DNA of 64,000 bases from Leptospira montravelensis (GTDB lineage: Bacteria > Spirochaetota > Leptospiria > Leptospirales > Leptospiraceae): contig NZ_RQFO01000016.1 in NCBI RefSeq assembly GCF_004770045.1, positions 211,501 to 275,500 of the forward strand. Reading direction: 5' to 3'. The number at the start of each line of letters is the position of its first letter. Position 1 is the stretch's first letter. Both the position numbers and the translations under genes were made by a program. Below are positions 16,964 to 26,543 of this stretch, one piece after another. Under the pieces are notes generated by a model. That model was given only the letters and a program-made list of their open reading frames with translations, had not been told where the DNA came from and searched no databases.

Positions 16964-17776
16964 ATGAAGCAATTGAGCGAAATCGTTCACAATTCCTCAA
17001 AAGATGAGAGGGATATACTACTAGAATACCAAAATATCGATGTTTCCAAGCTAGAAACTCTAAATGTTTTGGGAATTCCCATCGACAACGTCACTACCGA
17101 CGAAGCCATAGCCAAACTCTTTCGCGTGCTTGAGAAAAAAGAAGGCATGCACCATGTACTATTTTTAGATCCGATTAAACTGATGAGGATGCGTCCGAAA
17201 AAGTCCCTACACCGCATTGCTGAAAAAGCAGGAACCATTTTGGTAGAAGGGGCGGGAATTGGTTGGATGACCTCAGGTAGACTCAAAGAACGTGTCACTC
17301 CGATTGCTGTGATGATGGACCTGATTCGTTTGGCGGAACTCAAAGAATTCACTGCCTTTATCTTTGGAGCTAAAGACGAAATTGTAGAACGTATTTATTT
17401 TAACCTCACTAGGCATTTTCCAAAAGTAAGGATTGTAGGAAGGCACGCAGGCCATCTCGATCGCCAAAGGGAAATGCGAGTTAAAGAAGCCATACGTAAA
17501 ACCGGTCCCGATATCATTTTTCTTGCGATGGATTTTCCAAATCAAGAAATTTGGATCGAAAACAACACTGGATACTTTGGTAAAGCTGTTGTGATTGGTG
17601 TAGGCGGCGCCTTAGATATGTTATCTGGTGCTGACAAAAAAGCACCAGAATGGTTTAAAGAGAGAGGACTCATCTGGCTTTGGAGGATCATCGCAAGACC
17701 TTACCGAATCCAAAGGATGTGGGAAACTTTCTATTTCTTTCTACTCGGGATCCGCGAACGATTTCGCAAACATTAA
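16964..17776 (+). CDS. WecG/TagA/CpsF-family glycosyltransferase homologue
   Basis: GT26 enzymes transfer N-acetylmannosamine(-uronate) or similar sugars to lipid-linked acceptors at the inner membrane face. The 270-residue protein shows the family layout: LNVLGIPIDNVTTDEAI near 30, FIFGAKDEIVERI near 125, IVGRHAGHLD, DIIFLAMDFPNQEIWI near 185, GVGGALDMLSGADKKAPEWF near 210 and an amphipathic membrane-binding end (LWRIIARPYRIQRM). Two usually conserved active-site places differ: TxN-type motif reads LDPIK and ADG reads GAG. The protein may be inactive or have altered chemistry. AAGGAAAG stands about 12 bases before the ATG. Confidence 0.85.
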   Translation: MKQLSEIVHNSSKDERDILLEYQNIDVSKLETLNVLGIPIDNVTTDEAIAKLFRVLEKKEGMHHVLFLDPIKLMRMRPKKSLHRIAEKAGTILVEGAGIGWMTSGRLKERVTPIAVMMDLIRLAELKEFTAFIFGAKDEIVERIYFNLTRHFPKVRIVGRHAGHLDRQREMRVKEAIRKTGPDIIFLAMDFPNQEIWIENNTGYFGKAVVIGVGGALDMLSGADKKAPEWFKERGLIWLWRIIARPYRIQRMWETFYFFLLGIRERFRKH

Positions 17777-17808
17777 TTCAAAATACAAATTTAGAACAAA
17801 CCCATCTC

Positions 17809-17833
17809 GGAGGATAGAATGCATCTATCCTCC
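17809..17833. terminator. Hairpin between convergent genes
   Basis: A perfect 9-bp stem (GGAGGATAG / CTATCCTCC) with a 7-base loop lies between the converging ends of the glycosyltransferase and TPR genes. There is no clear U-tract on either side, so it may act as a bidirectional terminator or only as a 3'-end stabiliser. Confidence 0.55.
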
Positions 17834-17864
17834 TCTCATCAAATTCTCGCAAATTTCTTAGAAT

Positions 17865-20800
17865 CTATTTTTTAATTTGGTCTAATCGATCTAGTGTTGG
17901 TGCCAACCAATCCTCGAGGAGTGGTTCGCGGTCAAGTTTGGCCCGAGCAAATACCAAATCTTTGTTAGAGTTTGCAATCTCACTCACAGATCCAATTTTA
18001 CGAGCCGTTTCCATTGCCTTCCAGTAGTATTTGAGGGCATTGATGGAATCTTGTTTTTTCTCATACACAGCCCCAATATTATTATAAAGAGCCGTTAAAG
18101 TTTCGTATACTTCTCTATGATCAGAGTTTTCGGTATCGATTCGACCCAAACTTTGTTCTTTGAGTTCAAAATCATCCTTTAACTTTAGATAGTTGCCTAG
18201 AGCAGCATTGTACTGTCTTGTATAATAGAATGCATTCCCTTTTCCAAAAAGTAAGGTTGCGTTATTATAAATATCTTCTTCAGGAAGTTCGGCCCAAAAA
18301 TCTAAACTTTGTGCAAAGTCTCCATGATTGTAATCGATCCAACCCAAATAATAATAACATTCTCTCACAATCTTAGGATCTTTGGAGATGTCTCGTTCCA
18401 GGGCTGCAAGGAAAGATTCACGAGCCATAAAAAGTCCGTTTCTTCTTTCTTTTTCTTCATAAGAAAGGGTTCCAATGCTACGCTCAGGATAGATTTTTTT
18501 ACCAGGGAACTCTCGTATATTGTCTGTTACGTTAATGCCTGCAGCTTCTAAAAATTGGATTTTACCTAAGTTAAACGAAATCCTTCCCGGGCTTCCTTCG
18601 AGTAAGGTTTCATCCTCATCTCTTTCTCCAAGTCGATCTCTATAATTTTGGTAACGGTCATCGGCTTCTCTAAGTAGTTTGACGGCCTCATCATAATTTT
18701 CCGTTTGGATATAGTATTCTGCCATAAGAAGCACTGCTAAATAATGGCGAATGTCATAGGTTGATGCCAATTCCAATTGTTTTAGGGCACGAGCTGCCTC
18801 TTCTTTTTTGAAATAGAATCTAGCTCTTTGGTAATACCCTTCTGCAAATTTAGATCCACCCTCTTTGCCATAGGCAATGTTTAGAAGGTATTCCACATTA
18901 TCATCAATTTCCATCCCTGTGACTTGGTCTTCAGGGTTGATATTGTATTTGATTCGAACTTCTTCAGAATCCAAATCAATATAAAAGGAGGCAAGTTTTG
19001 CAAGTACAAAGAGCGAAAGTTCATCTTCAATGTTGAGAGCATTCCGAACCTGTCTGTGGTGGTTGAGCACATACTGAGGATTTTTATCACGTTTCCACAT
19101 TTCGATGTAGGTTGATAGAATTCCACCATGTCCAATCGCATTTTTCGGATACTTTTCAATGATATCGTTATAGTATTTAACAGCTGTTCCAAACTCTTGT
19201 TTGTTGTAAAATATCTTGGCGATTCCAGCAATCGCATCTACGTTATCAGGATCTCCCCCATCGGTAAACACTCGTTTGAAGTATTCTATCGCAAGGTGAT
19301 CGTTTTTATATTTTTTGCGATTACTTCCCGGTGGAACTTCTATAAAATCCTTTCTATGGAAAGAGTGAAAGGTTCCAAGGGCAATGTAAGTATCTATGTC
19401 GTGAATGTTGTATTTTAGGCGAGAAGCAATGTAGGCACCCGCTTTTAAAACCTTTCTTGGAACTTTATCTTGTGAGGTAAGGTAAAAAGATAGTTCCGGT
19501 AACGGCCGTCTTCCAGCAGTTTCGACACCTGCATCATTCCATTCTGTTTTTTTCGCAAAACTAATGTTTGGTACTTCTTTTCTATTTTCCCATGCTCTTT
19601 TGTGTTCCTTATCTTCTGGTTCATACCCAAAATCAGGTTCCACTTTCCCAAAACATTTTTCAAAGGCTCTTTCATACTGACCGGCTTTGGTATAAGCAAT
19701 ACAATATTTATTCAAAAATTCTAAGTTATGTGGGAAAATTTCTTCCCCTTTGATAAAATAATTTTCTGCGTCGGCTAGCAGTTTTTTCTTTTCTAAAGCA
19801 TCAGTTTCATAACTAAACTCTTCAATTTTTTCAAGACCAAGTGCGTATTGTGCTTTTGCACGATAGGGAACAATCACATATTTCCAAAGTGTCACAATTC
19901 CAAAGACAAGAAATACGGCAGCGGCAGAAGAAAGAATGGTTCTACGAACTAACTCTCGTTTGCGGGCAGCACCTTCTTTGGTGTAAGCATCGCGACTGGC
20001 AATGATGGGAACACCATCTGCAGCAAACTTTCCAGTGGAGTCACTGAGTTCGACTCGTTCTCCCAGAAGGCCACTTAAGTAACTAGCAATGTCCTCTGGT
20101 TTTTGTTGTGCCTTAATGAGCTCTATGATTTCTTTTTGATTACGAACCGGAATCCTTTGGTTCACAATCGTATCAATGATGGTACGTCTTAGTTTCGGCG
20201 GGTAACGAAGTAATTCGGATTGAATCACCGCCAACTCTTCATCAGTTAAGTTGGCTTCGAGTGATTCTTCTGGTTCTTCTTCTTTACCGAGAGACATGAG
20301 GTCTTCCTCAAATCCCCCTGGCCCATCAGAACCAAAATCATCCATCGTAGAAACTGGCATATCATCAATCGATGGTGCCAAATCGTCAAAAGAAGGTGCG
20401 CCTAAATCATCATCCAAACTTGGTGGTTCCATACCCACACCCAAGTCACCGAATGGATCATCAAATCCACCACCTATGTCGGCAGGTTCATTGTCTCTGG
20501 AAGGAGTCGAAGGACCTTCCTCCCCACCTAAACTAGCAAATGGATCATCACCAAAACTTTCTGTAGCAGCAGGTGTCGAACCCATATCTGCGAATGGATC
20601 GTCACCAAAAGAAGTATCTCCACCAGCACCCGGAGTGGAAATATCACCAAACGGATCATCGGCGGAACCTGAACCAGTAGAAGGACTTTCCTCTCCACCT
20701 AAACTAGCAAATGGGTCATCACCAAAACTCTCTGTCGCGGCTGGGGTCGAACCCATATCCGCAAATGGATCATCACCAGTGGCAGGGTTATCGCCACCAC

Positions 20801-21506
20801 CAAAATCAAAATCATCTCCTGCAGGAGCCTCTTCTTCCGATCCACTATCAAAACCAGCAAACAGGTCTTCGTCGGTGGCCTGTGGTGTATCCTCTCCACC
20901 TAAATTGGCAAAGGGATCATCCCCTATGTCAGGGGCCGGTTTGTCCTCTAAGGGAGCTTCATCAATGGCATCTAAATTAGCAAATGGATCATCACCAAAA
21001 CTTTCGGTAGGACTGGAACCCATATCAGAAAAAGGATCCGCCTCTTCCGGCGTACCTGAATCTGAGGCAAATGGATCGGCTTCGTCTGGAGTTGTTACAG
21101 GTGCATCAAAATCAAAATCGTCAGCAGCAGGTGTTGGAGTGGGTTTTGGGCCGTCCTCACCTAAAAGTTCATCTAAATCAATGCCGTCGTCTTCTTCTGC
21201 TTCGCGGTTGGGGAGTTTGGGAGGACCAAAATCATCGTCCTCATCGAGTCCAGTAAATGGATCGTTTGCGTCTGTATCACCTGCCCCTTCGTTATCAAAA
21301 TCATCGAAGGCAGATTCAGGATCTTCCTCTCCTTCCGGTTCTGGCTCAGAAGGCGCAATGGGATTTGTATATCCCAGTTTCTCACGTAAAACCTTCGCCA
21401 TCGGATTCAATTCTTCCGATGAAAGCGGATTTTTATTGAGAGCCGAAAACATCGTCTCGATTTGTTTAATTTCTTCCGGACTCAATTTGTCTATCGGCTC
21501 AGCCAT
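17865..21506 (-). CDS. Large TPR membrane protein with acidic DPF repeats
   Basis: This is a 1213-residue protein in three parts. Residues about 45-420 are very acidic, low complexity and repetitive, with eleven copies of a DPF core mostly as GDDPFA[DNS][ML]G. Residues about 525-545 form one membrane helix (FLVFGIVTLWKYVIV) preceded by a basic stretch (RKRELVRR). Residues about 550-1210 are TPR-like helical repeats (for example AIEYFKRVF, AVKYYNDIIEKYPKNAIGHG, ALKYYWKAMETARK). Topology would put the acidic part in the cytoplasm and the TPRs in the periplasm. The function is unknown; it looks like a scaffold. A long open frame on the opposite strand of the acidic part is a composition artefact. 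Confidence 0.88.
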   Translation of the reverse strand: MAEPIDKLSPEEIKQIETMFSALNKNPLSSEELNPMAKVLREKLGYTNPIAPSEPEPEGEEDPESAFDDFDNEGAGDTDANDPFTGLDEDDDFGPPKLPNREAEEDDGIDLDELLGEDGPKPTPTPAADDFDFDAPVTTPDEADPFASDSGTPEEADPFSDMGSSPTESFGDDPFANLDAIDEAPLEDKPAPDIGDDPFANLGGEDTPQATDEDLFAGFDSGSEEEAPAGDDFDFGGGDNPATGDDPFADMGSTPAATESFGDDPFASLGGEESPSTGSGSADDPFGDISTPGAGGDTSFGDDPFADMGSTPAATESFGDDPFASLGGEEGPSTPSRDNEPADIGGGFDDPFGDLGVGMEPPSLDDDLGAPSFDDLAPSIDDMPVSTMDDFGSDGPGGFEEDLMSLGKEEEPEESLEANLTDEELAVIQSELLRYPPKLRRTIIDTIVNQRIPVRNQKEIIELIKAQQKPEDIASYLSGLLGERVELSDSTGKFAADGVPIIASRDAYTKEGAARKRELVRRTILSSAAAVFLVFGIVTLWKYVIVPYRAKAQYALGLEKIEEFSYETDALEKKKLLADAENYFIKGEEIFPHNLEFLNKYCIAYTKAGQYERAFEKCFGKVEPDFGYEPEDKEHKRAWENRKEVPNISFAKKTEWNDAGVETAGRRPLPELSFYLTSQDKVPRKVLKAGAYIASRLKYNIHDIDTYIALGTFHSFHRKDFIEVPPGSNRKKYKNDHLAIEYFKRVFTDGGDPDNVDAIAGIAKIFYNKQEFGTAVKYYNDIIEKYPKNAIGHGGILSTYIEMWKRDKNPQYVLNHHRQVRNALNIEDELSLFVLAKLASFYIDLDSEEVRIKYNINPEDQVTGMEIDDNVEYLLNIAYGKEGGSKFAEGYYQRARFYFKKEEAARALKQLELASTYDIRHYLAVLLMAEYYIQTENYDEAVKLLREADDRYQNYRDRLGERDEDETLLEGSPGRISFNLGKIQFLEAAGINVTDNIREFPGKKIYPERSIGTLSYEEKERRNGLFMARESFLAALERDISKDPKIVRECYYYLGWIDYNHGDFAQSLDFWAELPEEDIYNNATLLFGKGNAFYYTRQYNAALGNYLKLKDDFELKEQSLGRIDTENSDHREVYETLTALYNNIGAVYEKKQDSINALKYYWKAMETARKIGSVSEIANSNKDLVFARAKLDREPLLEDWLAPTLDRLDQIKK
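20450..21010 (-). repeat. Tandem coding repeats in the acidic DPF region
   Basis: The DNA coding for the DPF units contains near-identical blocks: the unit near 20515-20615 and the unit near 20690-20785 encode the same residues DDPFADMGSTPAATESFG and DDPFASLGGEE with few silent changes. Such repeats can change copy number by slippage or recombination. Confidence 0.75.
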
Positions 21507-21662
21507 TTGAAGGTCTATTCCTAATGAATTATCGGCCCCTTCTGAAAATGACAGAATATTTTTTTTATTATGTCAGATGGTTCCTTTGGAAAAAAACCTT
21601 TCACTCTCTTTTTTCAATTCTGCCGAAAATTATCTAGAAGGACAATTTACGACCAAACGACT

Positions 21663-22541
21663 ATGATGAAATTGAAATCCGTTCGTATCGCCATCATTTT
21701 ACTCTTTTTTACTGGAATCGGAATCTTCGCCGAGGAAGGAATGGATTGGATTGGAAGTTTTTCCTCAAAAGAACTGGAAATGTCTGATGAAACGGAAGAC
21801 CAGGATACAGTTTATTATCTTTGGCAGTTGGAAAGCCTCAAAAAAAATATCGCGCCACGTTACATTCGTTATCTCGATGTAGAATCCTATGTTTCTTCAG
21901 GCAAACTCATTCACCGTGGTATCCTTTTTACTTACAATGGACTCCGTGACGAATCGGTAGAAATCTGCGGAAGTTTTAATAACTGGGAATGTTCCGATAT
22001 GAAACGGAACCAATACGGAATTTATTATACTGTGATTGAACCCACTCAAATCACTGATACTTATGAAGATGATCCAATTTACGAATATAAGTTCCGAGTG
22101 AATGGGCTTCTCACCTACGATCCAGAAAACTTTGATAAGGTGGAAGATGGGTCAGGTTCTTACTATTCCCGTTTTATTTTAGATGGGAAAGATACCGATC
22201 GCCAAACAAAAACAATGGTTTTGGAAGATTCTGCAAACGAAGAAAGGGATTTACGAACTGTAAAATTTCAAATTTATTTGCCCAATGCAGAAGTTGTAAG
22301 AGTGGTAGGAAATTTTAATGATTGGAACCCTGAACATGATTTTCTAAAGAAAGATCGAAAGGGTGTGTTTACTCTGGAAAAAAAATTATTACCCGGTGAA
22401 TACCACTACCAATTTATCGTCGATGGAGAGTATATGTTGGACACTTACAATCCAACTACCAATATCAAAGTGGATACCAATGAATCGGTTTCTTCACTAC
22501 TCGTTCCAGAAAGAAATTTTGCATTAGAACGTAAGATGTAA
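21663..22541 (+). CDS. Exported protein with two CBM48-like glycogen-binding domains
   Basis: This is a 292-residue protein with a signal peptide (cleavage after IFA, about residue 22) and two early-set beta-sandwich domains of the AMPK/isoamylase carbohydrate-binding type. The first (about 90-190) has VEICGSFNNWECSDM; the second (about 205-290) has VRVVGNFNDWNPEHDF and GEYHYQFIVDGEYMLD. These GxFNxW motifs carry the Trp that contacts glucans. No catalytic domain follows. I start at 21663, where tandem ATGs open a good signal peptide; a longer frame would hide it. It is transcribed away from the TPR gene, and might bind surface or periplasmic glucan. Function is unproven. Confidence 0.8.
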   Translation: MMKLKSVRIAIILLFFTGIGIFAEEGMDWIGSFSSKELEMSDETEDQDTVYYLWQLESLKKNIAPRYIRYLDVESYVSSGKLIHRGILFTYNGLRDESVEICGSFNNWECSDMKRNQYGIYYTVIEPTQITDTYEDDPIYEYKFRVNGLLTYDPENFDKVEDGSGSYYSRFILDGKDTDRQTKTMVLEDSANEERDLRTVKFQIYLPNAEVVRVVGNFNDWNPEHDFLKKDRKGVFTLEKKLLPGEYHYQFIVDGEYMLDTYNPTTNIKVDTNESVSSLLVPERNFALERKM

Positions 22542-22614
22542 ATTGTTTGATAGGTTGATTTAAAGTTAGATTTTAATTCTTGGGATTCAGTAAATATAGG
22601 TTTTGATTTTTAAT

Positions 22615-22941
22615 TTACTTCTCTAAAGTGGCAGTCATAGAACCTTTAGAGGAACTCATACGAGGGTCAGGTCCATAGTTTAAGATCCGTTCGTGGACAA
22701 ATTCTGCATGTTCTAATTCACCAGTAAACACTATGGTTTTTTTTCTGGTGTCCACTTCGACCGCATGTTGGAAAGCTTTTTCCCAAGGCATCTGACAAAC
22801 ATCCATTAACATTTCGATCACATATTCGTAAGTATGAAAATCATCGTCCCAAAGGACCACCTTCCAAGGCCCATCATTCAGACGGGGCCTAATTTCGGTT
22901 TCTTCTAAAATGGAAGGTTGGGAAGCTCCCATGTTGGTCAT
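22615..22941 (-). CDS. clpS: ClpS, adaptor for the Clp protease
   Basis: ClpS delivers N-degron substrates to ClpA(P/C). The 108-residue protein has the conserved core: PWKVVLWDDDFHTYEYVIEML (about 30-50, with the DD and H positions that form the N-degron pocket), and AVEVDTRKKTIVFTGELEHAEFVHERI (about 66-92). The final 15 residues are Ser/Lys-rich and not part of the fold. It is the last gene of the metK-transketolase run, 15 bases after the upstream gene. No clpA is next to it. Confidence 0.93.
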   Translation of the reverse strand: MTNMGASQPSILEETEIRPRLNDGPWKVVLWDDDFHTYEYVIEMLMDVCQMPWEKAFQHAVEVDTRKKTIVFTGELEHAEFVHERILNYGPDPRMSSSKGSMTATLEK

Positions 22942-22956
22942 AACCCAACCATAACC

Positions 22957-23922
22957 TTATTTTTTCTTTTTGGAAATAGCGATTTCTGCGTGAGAAACTA
23001 CGTCTTTGGCACGGAGACCGAAGTAGTCGAGTAAACCACTCCAAGTTCCTGACTTTCCAAATGTATCTTTCATTCCTACTTTGATCACGGGAACAGGATA
23101 TTCTTCTGAAAGCAGTTCTGAAACAGCGGAACCAAGACCACCCACTACATTGTGTTCTTCACAAGTAACAATCGCACCACATTCTTTTGCTTTGGCGATA
23201 ATAGCATCTTTGTCCAAAGGTTTGATGGTTGCCATATTGAGAAGGCTTGCATGAATTCCCTTTTCTTTTAATAGTCCCACTGCCGTCATGGCTTCGTTTA
23301 CCATCACACCATTGGCAATGATACAAACATCTTTTCCCTCAGAAATGACTTCTGCTTTACCGATTTGGAATTTATAGTTTTCTCTTTCGATGACGGGAAT
23401 GGCTGGTCGGCCAACCCTTACATAGACAGGACCATTGTAATCGGCAATCGCATGAATGACTTGTTTGGTTTCATTAAAATCAGAAGGACAAATCACAGTC
23501 ATTTCAGGAATGACACGCATGATCGCAAAATCTTCGATACATTGGTGAGAAGCACCGTCTTCTCCCACAGTGATCCCACCATGAGAAGCAACGAGTTTCA
23601 CGTTTAACTTTGGATAAACGACGCTATTGCGAACCACTTCCCAAGCTCTACCTGATAAAAACATGGCAAAACTGGAAGCAAAAGGTACGAACCCAGAAAG
23701 GGCAAGACCTGCCGCATGACCAACTAAGTTTTGTTCAGCGACACCTACGTTAAAAAAACGTTCAGGATATTTTTTTTTGAAGTCTGCAGTTTTAGTGGAA
23801 CCAGAAAGATCGGCATCTAAAACCACAATATCTTGTCTAGATGCACCTAACTCAACTAAGGCTTCACCGTAGGCATCTCTTGTTGCTTTTTTGTCTGCTG
23901 TTGATTGGCTAGGTGCTCCCAT
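22957..23922 (-). CDS. Transketolase, C-terminal subunit
   Basis: This is a 321-residue protein equal to the pyrimidine-binding plus C-terminal domains of transketolase/DXS-type enzymes. Visible motifs are [41 protein letters not shown] (with the catalytic Glu, about 63), [17 protein letters not shown] and [10 protein letters not shown]. It lacks the thiamine-diphosphate-binding N-terminal half, which in split transketolases is a separate gene; that partner is not adjacent here. The start lies 2 bases after the metK stop, with AAAGGA as RBS inside the metK end. Confidence 0.9.
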   Translation of the reverse strand: MGAPSQSTADKKATRDAYGEALVELGASRQDIVVLDADLSGSTKTADFKKKYPERFFNVGVAEQNLVGHAAGLALSGFVPFASSFAMFLSGRAWEVVRNSVVYPKLNVKLVASHGGITVGEDGASHQCIEDFAIMRVIPEMTVICPSDFNETKQVIHAIADYNGPVYVRVGRPAIPVIERENYKFQIGKAEVISEGKDVCIIANGVMVNEAMTAVGLLKEKGIHASLLNMATIKPLDKDAIIAKAKECGAIVTCEEHNVVGGLGSAVSELLSEEYPVPVIKVGMKDTFGKSGTWSGLLDYFGLRAKDVVSHAEIAISKKKK

Positions 23923-23924
23923 AT

Positions 23925-25091
23925 TTATCCTTTTTTTAAAGCTTCTGCTTTATCTGTTTTTTCCCAAGTAAAAGTACTACCTGTTCTACCAAAGTGACCA
24001 TAAGCTGCCGTTTCTTGGTATGTTCTTCCTTTTCCAAGAAGATCCAAACCTTCTACGATTCCTTTTGGAGTGAGTTTAAAATTAGCTAAAACACGTTTTG
24101 CAATTTCTTCATCAGAAATAGTTCCTGTTCCAAATGTATCAACTAGAACAGATACAGGTTGTGCTACACCAATCGCGTAAGCAAGTTGCACTTCGCATTT
24201 ATGAGCGAGTCCAGCGGCGACTACGTTTTTAGCGATATAACGTCCCATATAGGCTGCGGAACGGTCTACTTTGGATGGATCTTTTCCAGAAAAAGCACCG
24301 CCGCCATGACGACCCATTCCACCGTAAGTATCTACGATGATCTTACGTCCAGTAAGACCTGTATCACCATGTGGCCCACCAATTTCAAATTTACCAGTAG
24401 GATTTATGAAGTAACGAGTGTTAGTCAAAAGTTCTTTTGGAATCATTTTTTTGATACATTCTTCAATCACAGCTTCTTCAATTTGTTTGTGTGTTACACC
24501 AGGTTTATGTTGTGTGGAGATCACAACTGTATCAACACGTTTTGGTTTTCCATCTTCGTATTGAATAGTAACTTGTGATTTTGCATCTGGACGTAACCAG
24601 TCAATTTTGTTTGTGTGGCGAAGTTCTGATAAATGCTCTAATAGTTTGTGTGAGTAGTAAAGTGGAGCAGGCATAAGCTCAGGAGTTTCTGCAATTGCAA
24701 AACCAAACATTAGGCCTTGGTCACCAGCACCTTGTTCTGTATGTAAACCTTCTCCTTCGTTTACCCCTTGGGCAATGTCTGGAGACTGTGCATGAACGTG
24801 GGATGCAACCACAGCAAAATCAGCATCAAAATACATATTGATATCGTTATAACCGATTTTACGGATTACATCGCGAGCCACTTCTTGTGTGTCGACTTTA
24901 CCTTTACTGGTAATCTCACCAGCGATGACAACGAGATTGGTAGTGACAAGAGTTTCACAAGCAACACGGGATTTTGGGTCTTGGGCTAAGTACGCATCGA
25001 GAATGGCATCAGAGATTTGGTCGCAGACTTTGTCCGGGTGTCCTTCGGATACGGACTCGGAAGTGAAAATATAGTTTTTAAGAGAGGACAT
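23925..25091 (-). CDS. metK: S-adenosylmethionine synthetase
   Basis: MetK makes SAM from methionine and ATP. The 388-residue protein is full length and carries [21 protein letters not shown] at the start (ATP/methionine site), [10 protein letters not shown] (about 118-127), and [14 protein letters not shown] plus [29 protein letters not shown] phosphate-binding loops. It starts 25 bases after the acyltransferase gene and is followed at once by the transketolase subunit. No SAM riboswitch is visible in the short gap. Confidence 0.97.
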   Translation of the reverse strand: MSSLKNYIFTSESVSEGHPDKVCDQISDAILDAYLAQDPKSRVACETLVTTNLVVIAGEITSKGKVDTQEVARDVIRKIGYNDINMYFDADFAVVASHVHAQSPDIAQGVNEGEGLHTEQGAGDQGLMFGFAIAETPELMPAPLYYSHKLLEHLSELRHTNKIDWLRPDAKSQVTIQYEDGKPKRVDTVVISTQHKPGVTHKQIEEAVIEECIKKMIPKELLTNTRYFINPTGKFEIGGPHGDTGLTGRKIIVDTYGGMGRHGGGAFSGKDPSKVDRSAAYMGRYIAKNVVAAGLAHKCEVQLAYAIGVAQPVSVLVDTFGTGTISDEEIAKRVLANFKLTPKGIVEGLDLLGKGRTYQETAAYGHFGRTGSTFTWEKTDKAEALKKG

Positions 25092-25116
25092 ATTTTTTAC
25101 CTTACTTGGTTAAAAT

Positions 25117-25854
25117 TTAGAGTTTAGGCGGTACGTCAATAGAATTGTCAGCACTTAGGCCAAGCACATAAGATTCCAAGGATTCTGCATTTTTTCCCAT
25201 AACAATCTCCAATTTTTTGGCATATTCATCTATTTGGTTCTCGGTTAGGCCTTTCGGTACAAAGAACGGTTCCCCATATTGGATGTATAATTTAGCTCCA
25301 AATTTAGGAAAAAAATGCCGATCCCAACTTTTGAAAGTATAAGCTCGGTCATAACAAGAATGTAAATATAGTATGGGAAATCCAGTGAGTGAAGCCGTTA
25401 CAATCACTCCAGGTTTTACTTCCCTTCTTGGACCCTTCGGACCATCTACGGTAAAAATGGGAACTGCACCTTGTTTCATTTCTTTTAAGATATTTCGAAA
25501 GGCACCAGTTCCCCCTCTCGTTGATGATCCCCTCACCGAACGAAGTCCTGAGCGAGCAAAGGTTTGGTGGATGATCTCTCCATCTTTGGATTGAGAGACA
25601 AGGGCCACCATATCTGCTTTTTTCCTTCGTTTCAAGTACTGAGTTGCATGCCGGTACAAGGAAAGAGTTGTTTCGTGAAAAACAGCAATGATGTAACCTG
25701 AGCCTTTTTCAATCACCTTTGCACTTTCGTCGGGAATGATGAACTTTTGGTTGCGAACAAATAAATACCAAACACGGACAATGAAGTGAACCACCCAACT
25801 GAGGATGATGTATTTGGTTTTGGAATAAGGTTTTTGTTTGTTGTCTGGAATCAA
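25117..25854 (-). CDS. DUF374-type lysophospholipid acyltransferase
   Basis: This is a 245-residue protein with one N-terminal hydrophobic segment (about 15-35) and the DUF374/LPLAT pattern: IIAVFHETTLSLYRHA (about 53-68, taking the place of the usual HX4D region), VRGSSTRGGTGAFRNIL, and FTVDGPKGPRREVKPGVI (about 137-154), which is highly diagnostic for this family. Members act in lipid A or phospholipid acylation at the inner membrane. It overlaps the upstream NAD(P)-binding gene by ATGA. Confidence 0.85.
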   Translation of the reverse strand: MIPDNKQKPYSKTKYIILSWVVHFIVRVWYLFVRNQKFIIPDESAKVIEKGSGYIIAVFHETTLSLYRHATQYLKRRKKADMVALVSQSKDGEIIHQTFARSGLRSVRGSSTRGGTGAFRNILKEMKQGAVPIFTVDGPKGPRREVKPGVIVTASLTGFPILYLHSCYDRAYTFKSWDRHFFPKFGAKLYIQYGEPFFVPKGLTENQIDEYAKKLEIVMGKNAESLESYVLGLSADNSIDVPPKL

Positions 25855-26543
25855 AAAGAATGGTCCTTACCGATCTCCCAAAGGACATCGTTTTCATATA
25901 CTTTTACTTGTGGAGTGGATCCTGGTTTCGGTTTATCGTGTAACAAAGAATAAATCATAGATTTGGCAACGTATTCGCCAGGAATAGGTTTGAATTTTTT
26001 TAAGCCCAGAAGCCCAAAAGGGATCAGGTTTCCAAGAACTTCCCCTACTTTTTCGCCAATCCTAACTTCTTCTCTTTCTCCAATCAGAAGCGATGGTCTA
26101 AAAATTCCAAGGAAGGAAAATTGTAACTTACGAAGTTCTGTTTCAATTTCTCCTTTCACTCGGTTATAAAAAATAGTCGATTTAGCATCCGATCCCATTG
26201 CGGTGATGATGTAGAATCCTGGAACATTTTTTTCCTTAGCTTGTTTTGCAGCAAGGAGAGGATAATCGTAATCGATTTCTTTGAACTTTTCCTGGCTTCC
26301 TGCTTTATTAATCGTTGTACCCAAACAACAAAATACTGCATCCAAACCATCAGGAAGGGAAACTTTTCCCGATTGAAAATCTTCCCAACTAACTTTGACT
26401 ACTTCAATGGGGACATTGGGATTGGATGCAGACTGAGAGTTTCTCGCCCAAACAATTACCTTTTTGATTTGTGGATAAAAAACAAGAGAGAGTAACACTT
26501 GTTTACCGATAAGACCTGTGCCACCCAAAAGTAAAATTTTCAT
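25851..26543 (-). CDS. NAD(P)-binding atypical SDR (HTATIP2/CC3-like)
   Basis: This is a 230-residue Rossmann protein: GGTGLIGKQVL (7-17) binds the cofactor, AVFCCLGTTINKAGS follows, and YNRVKGEIETELRKL (about 130-145) gives the Tyr-x3-Lys pair, followed by FRPSLLIGEREE. The arrangement matches the HTATIP2-like oxidoreductases. The substrate is unknown. Both ends overlap neighbours by ATGA (PilZ protein upstream, acyltransferase downstream), so the three are almost certainly translated together. Confidence 0.85.
   Translation of the reverse strand: MKILLLGGTGLIGKQVLLSLVFYPQIKKVIVWARNSQSASNPNVPIEVVKVSWEDFQSGKVSLPDGLDAVFCCLGTTINKAGSQEKFKEIDYDYPLLAAKQAKEKNVPGFYIITAMGSDAKSTIFYNRVKGEIETELRKLQFSFLGIFRPSLLIGEREEVRIGEKVGEVLGNLIPFGLLGLKKFKPIPGEYVAKSMIYSLLHDKPKPGSTPQVKVYENDVLWEIGKDHSF

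Noticed and set aside
20251..21510. A 419-codon open frame antisense to the acidic repeat region
   Set aside because: It mirrors the repeats of the minus-strand TPR gene, is Ser/Pro-rich low complexity, has no RBS and no domain; the minus-strand protein has real TPR and membrane parts.
25092..25116. Possible SAM riboswitch before metK
   Set aside because: Only 25 bases separate metK from the upstream gene, too short for any known SAM riboswitch.
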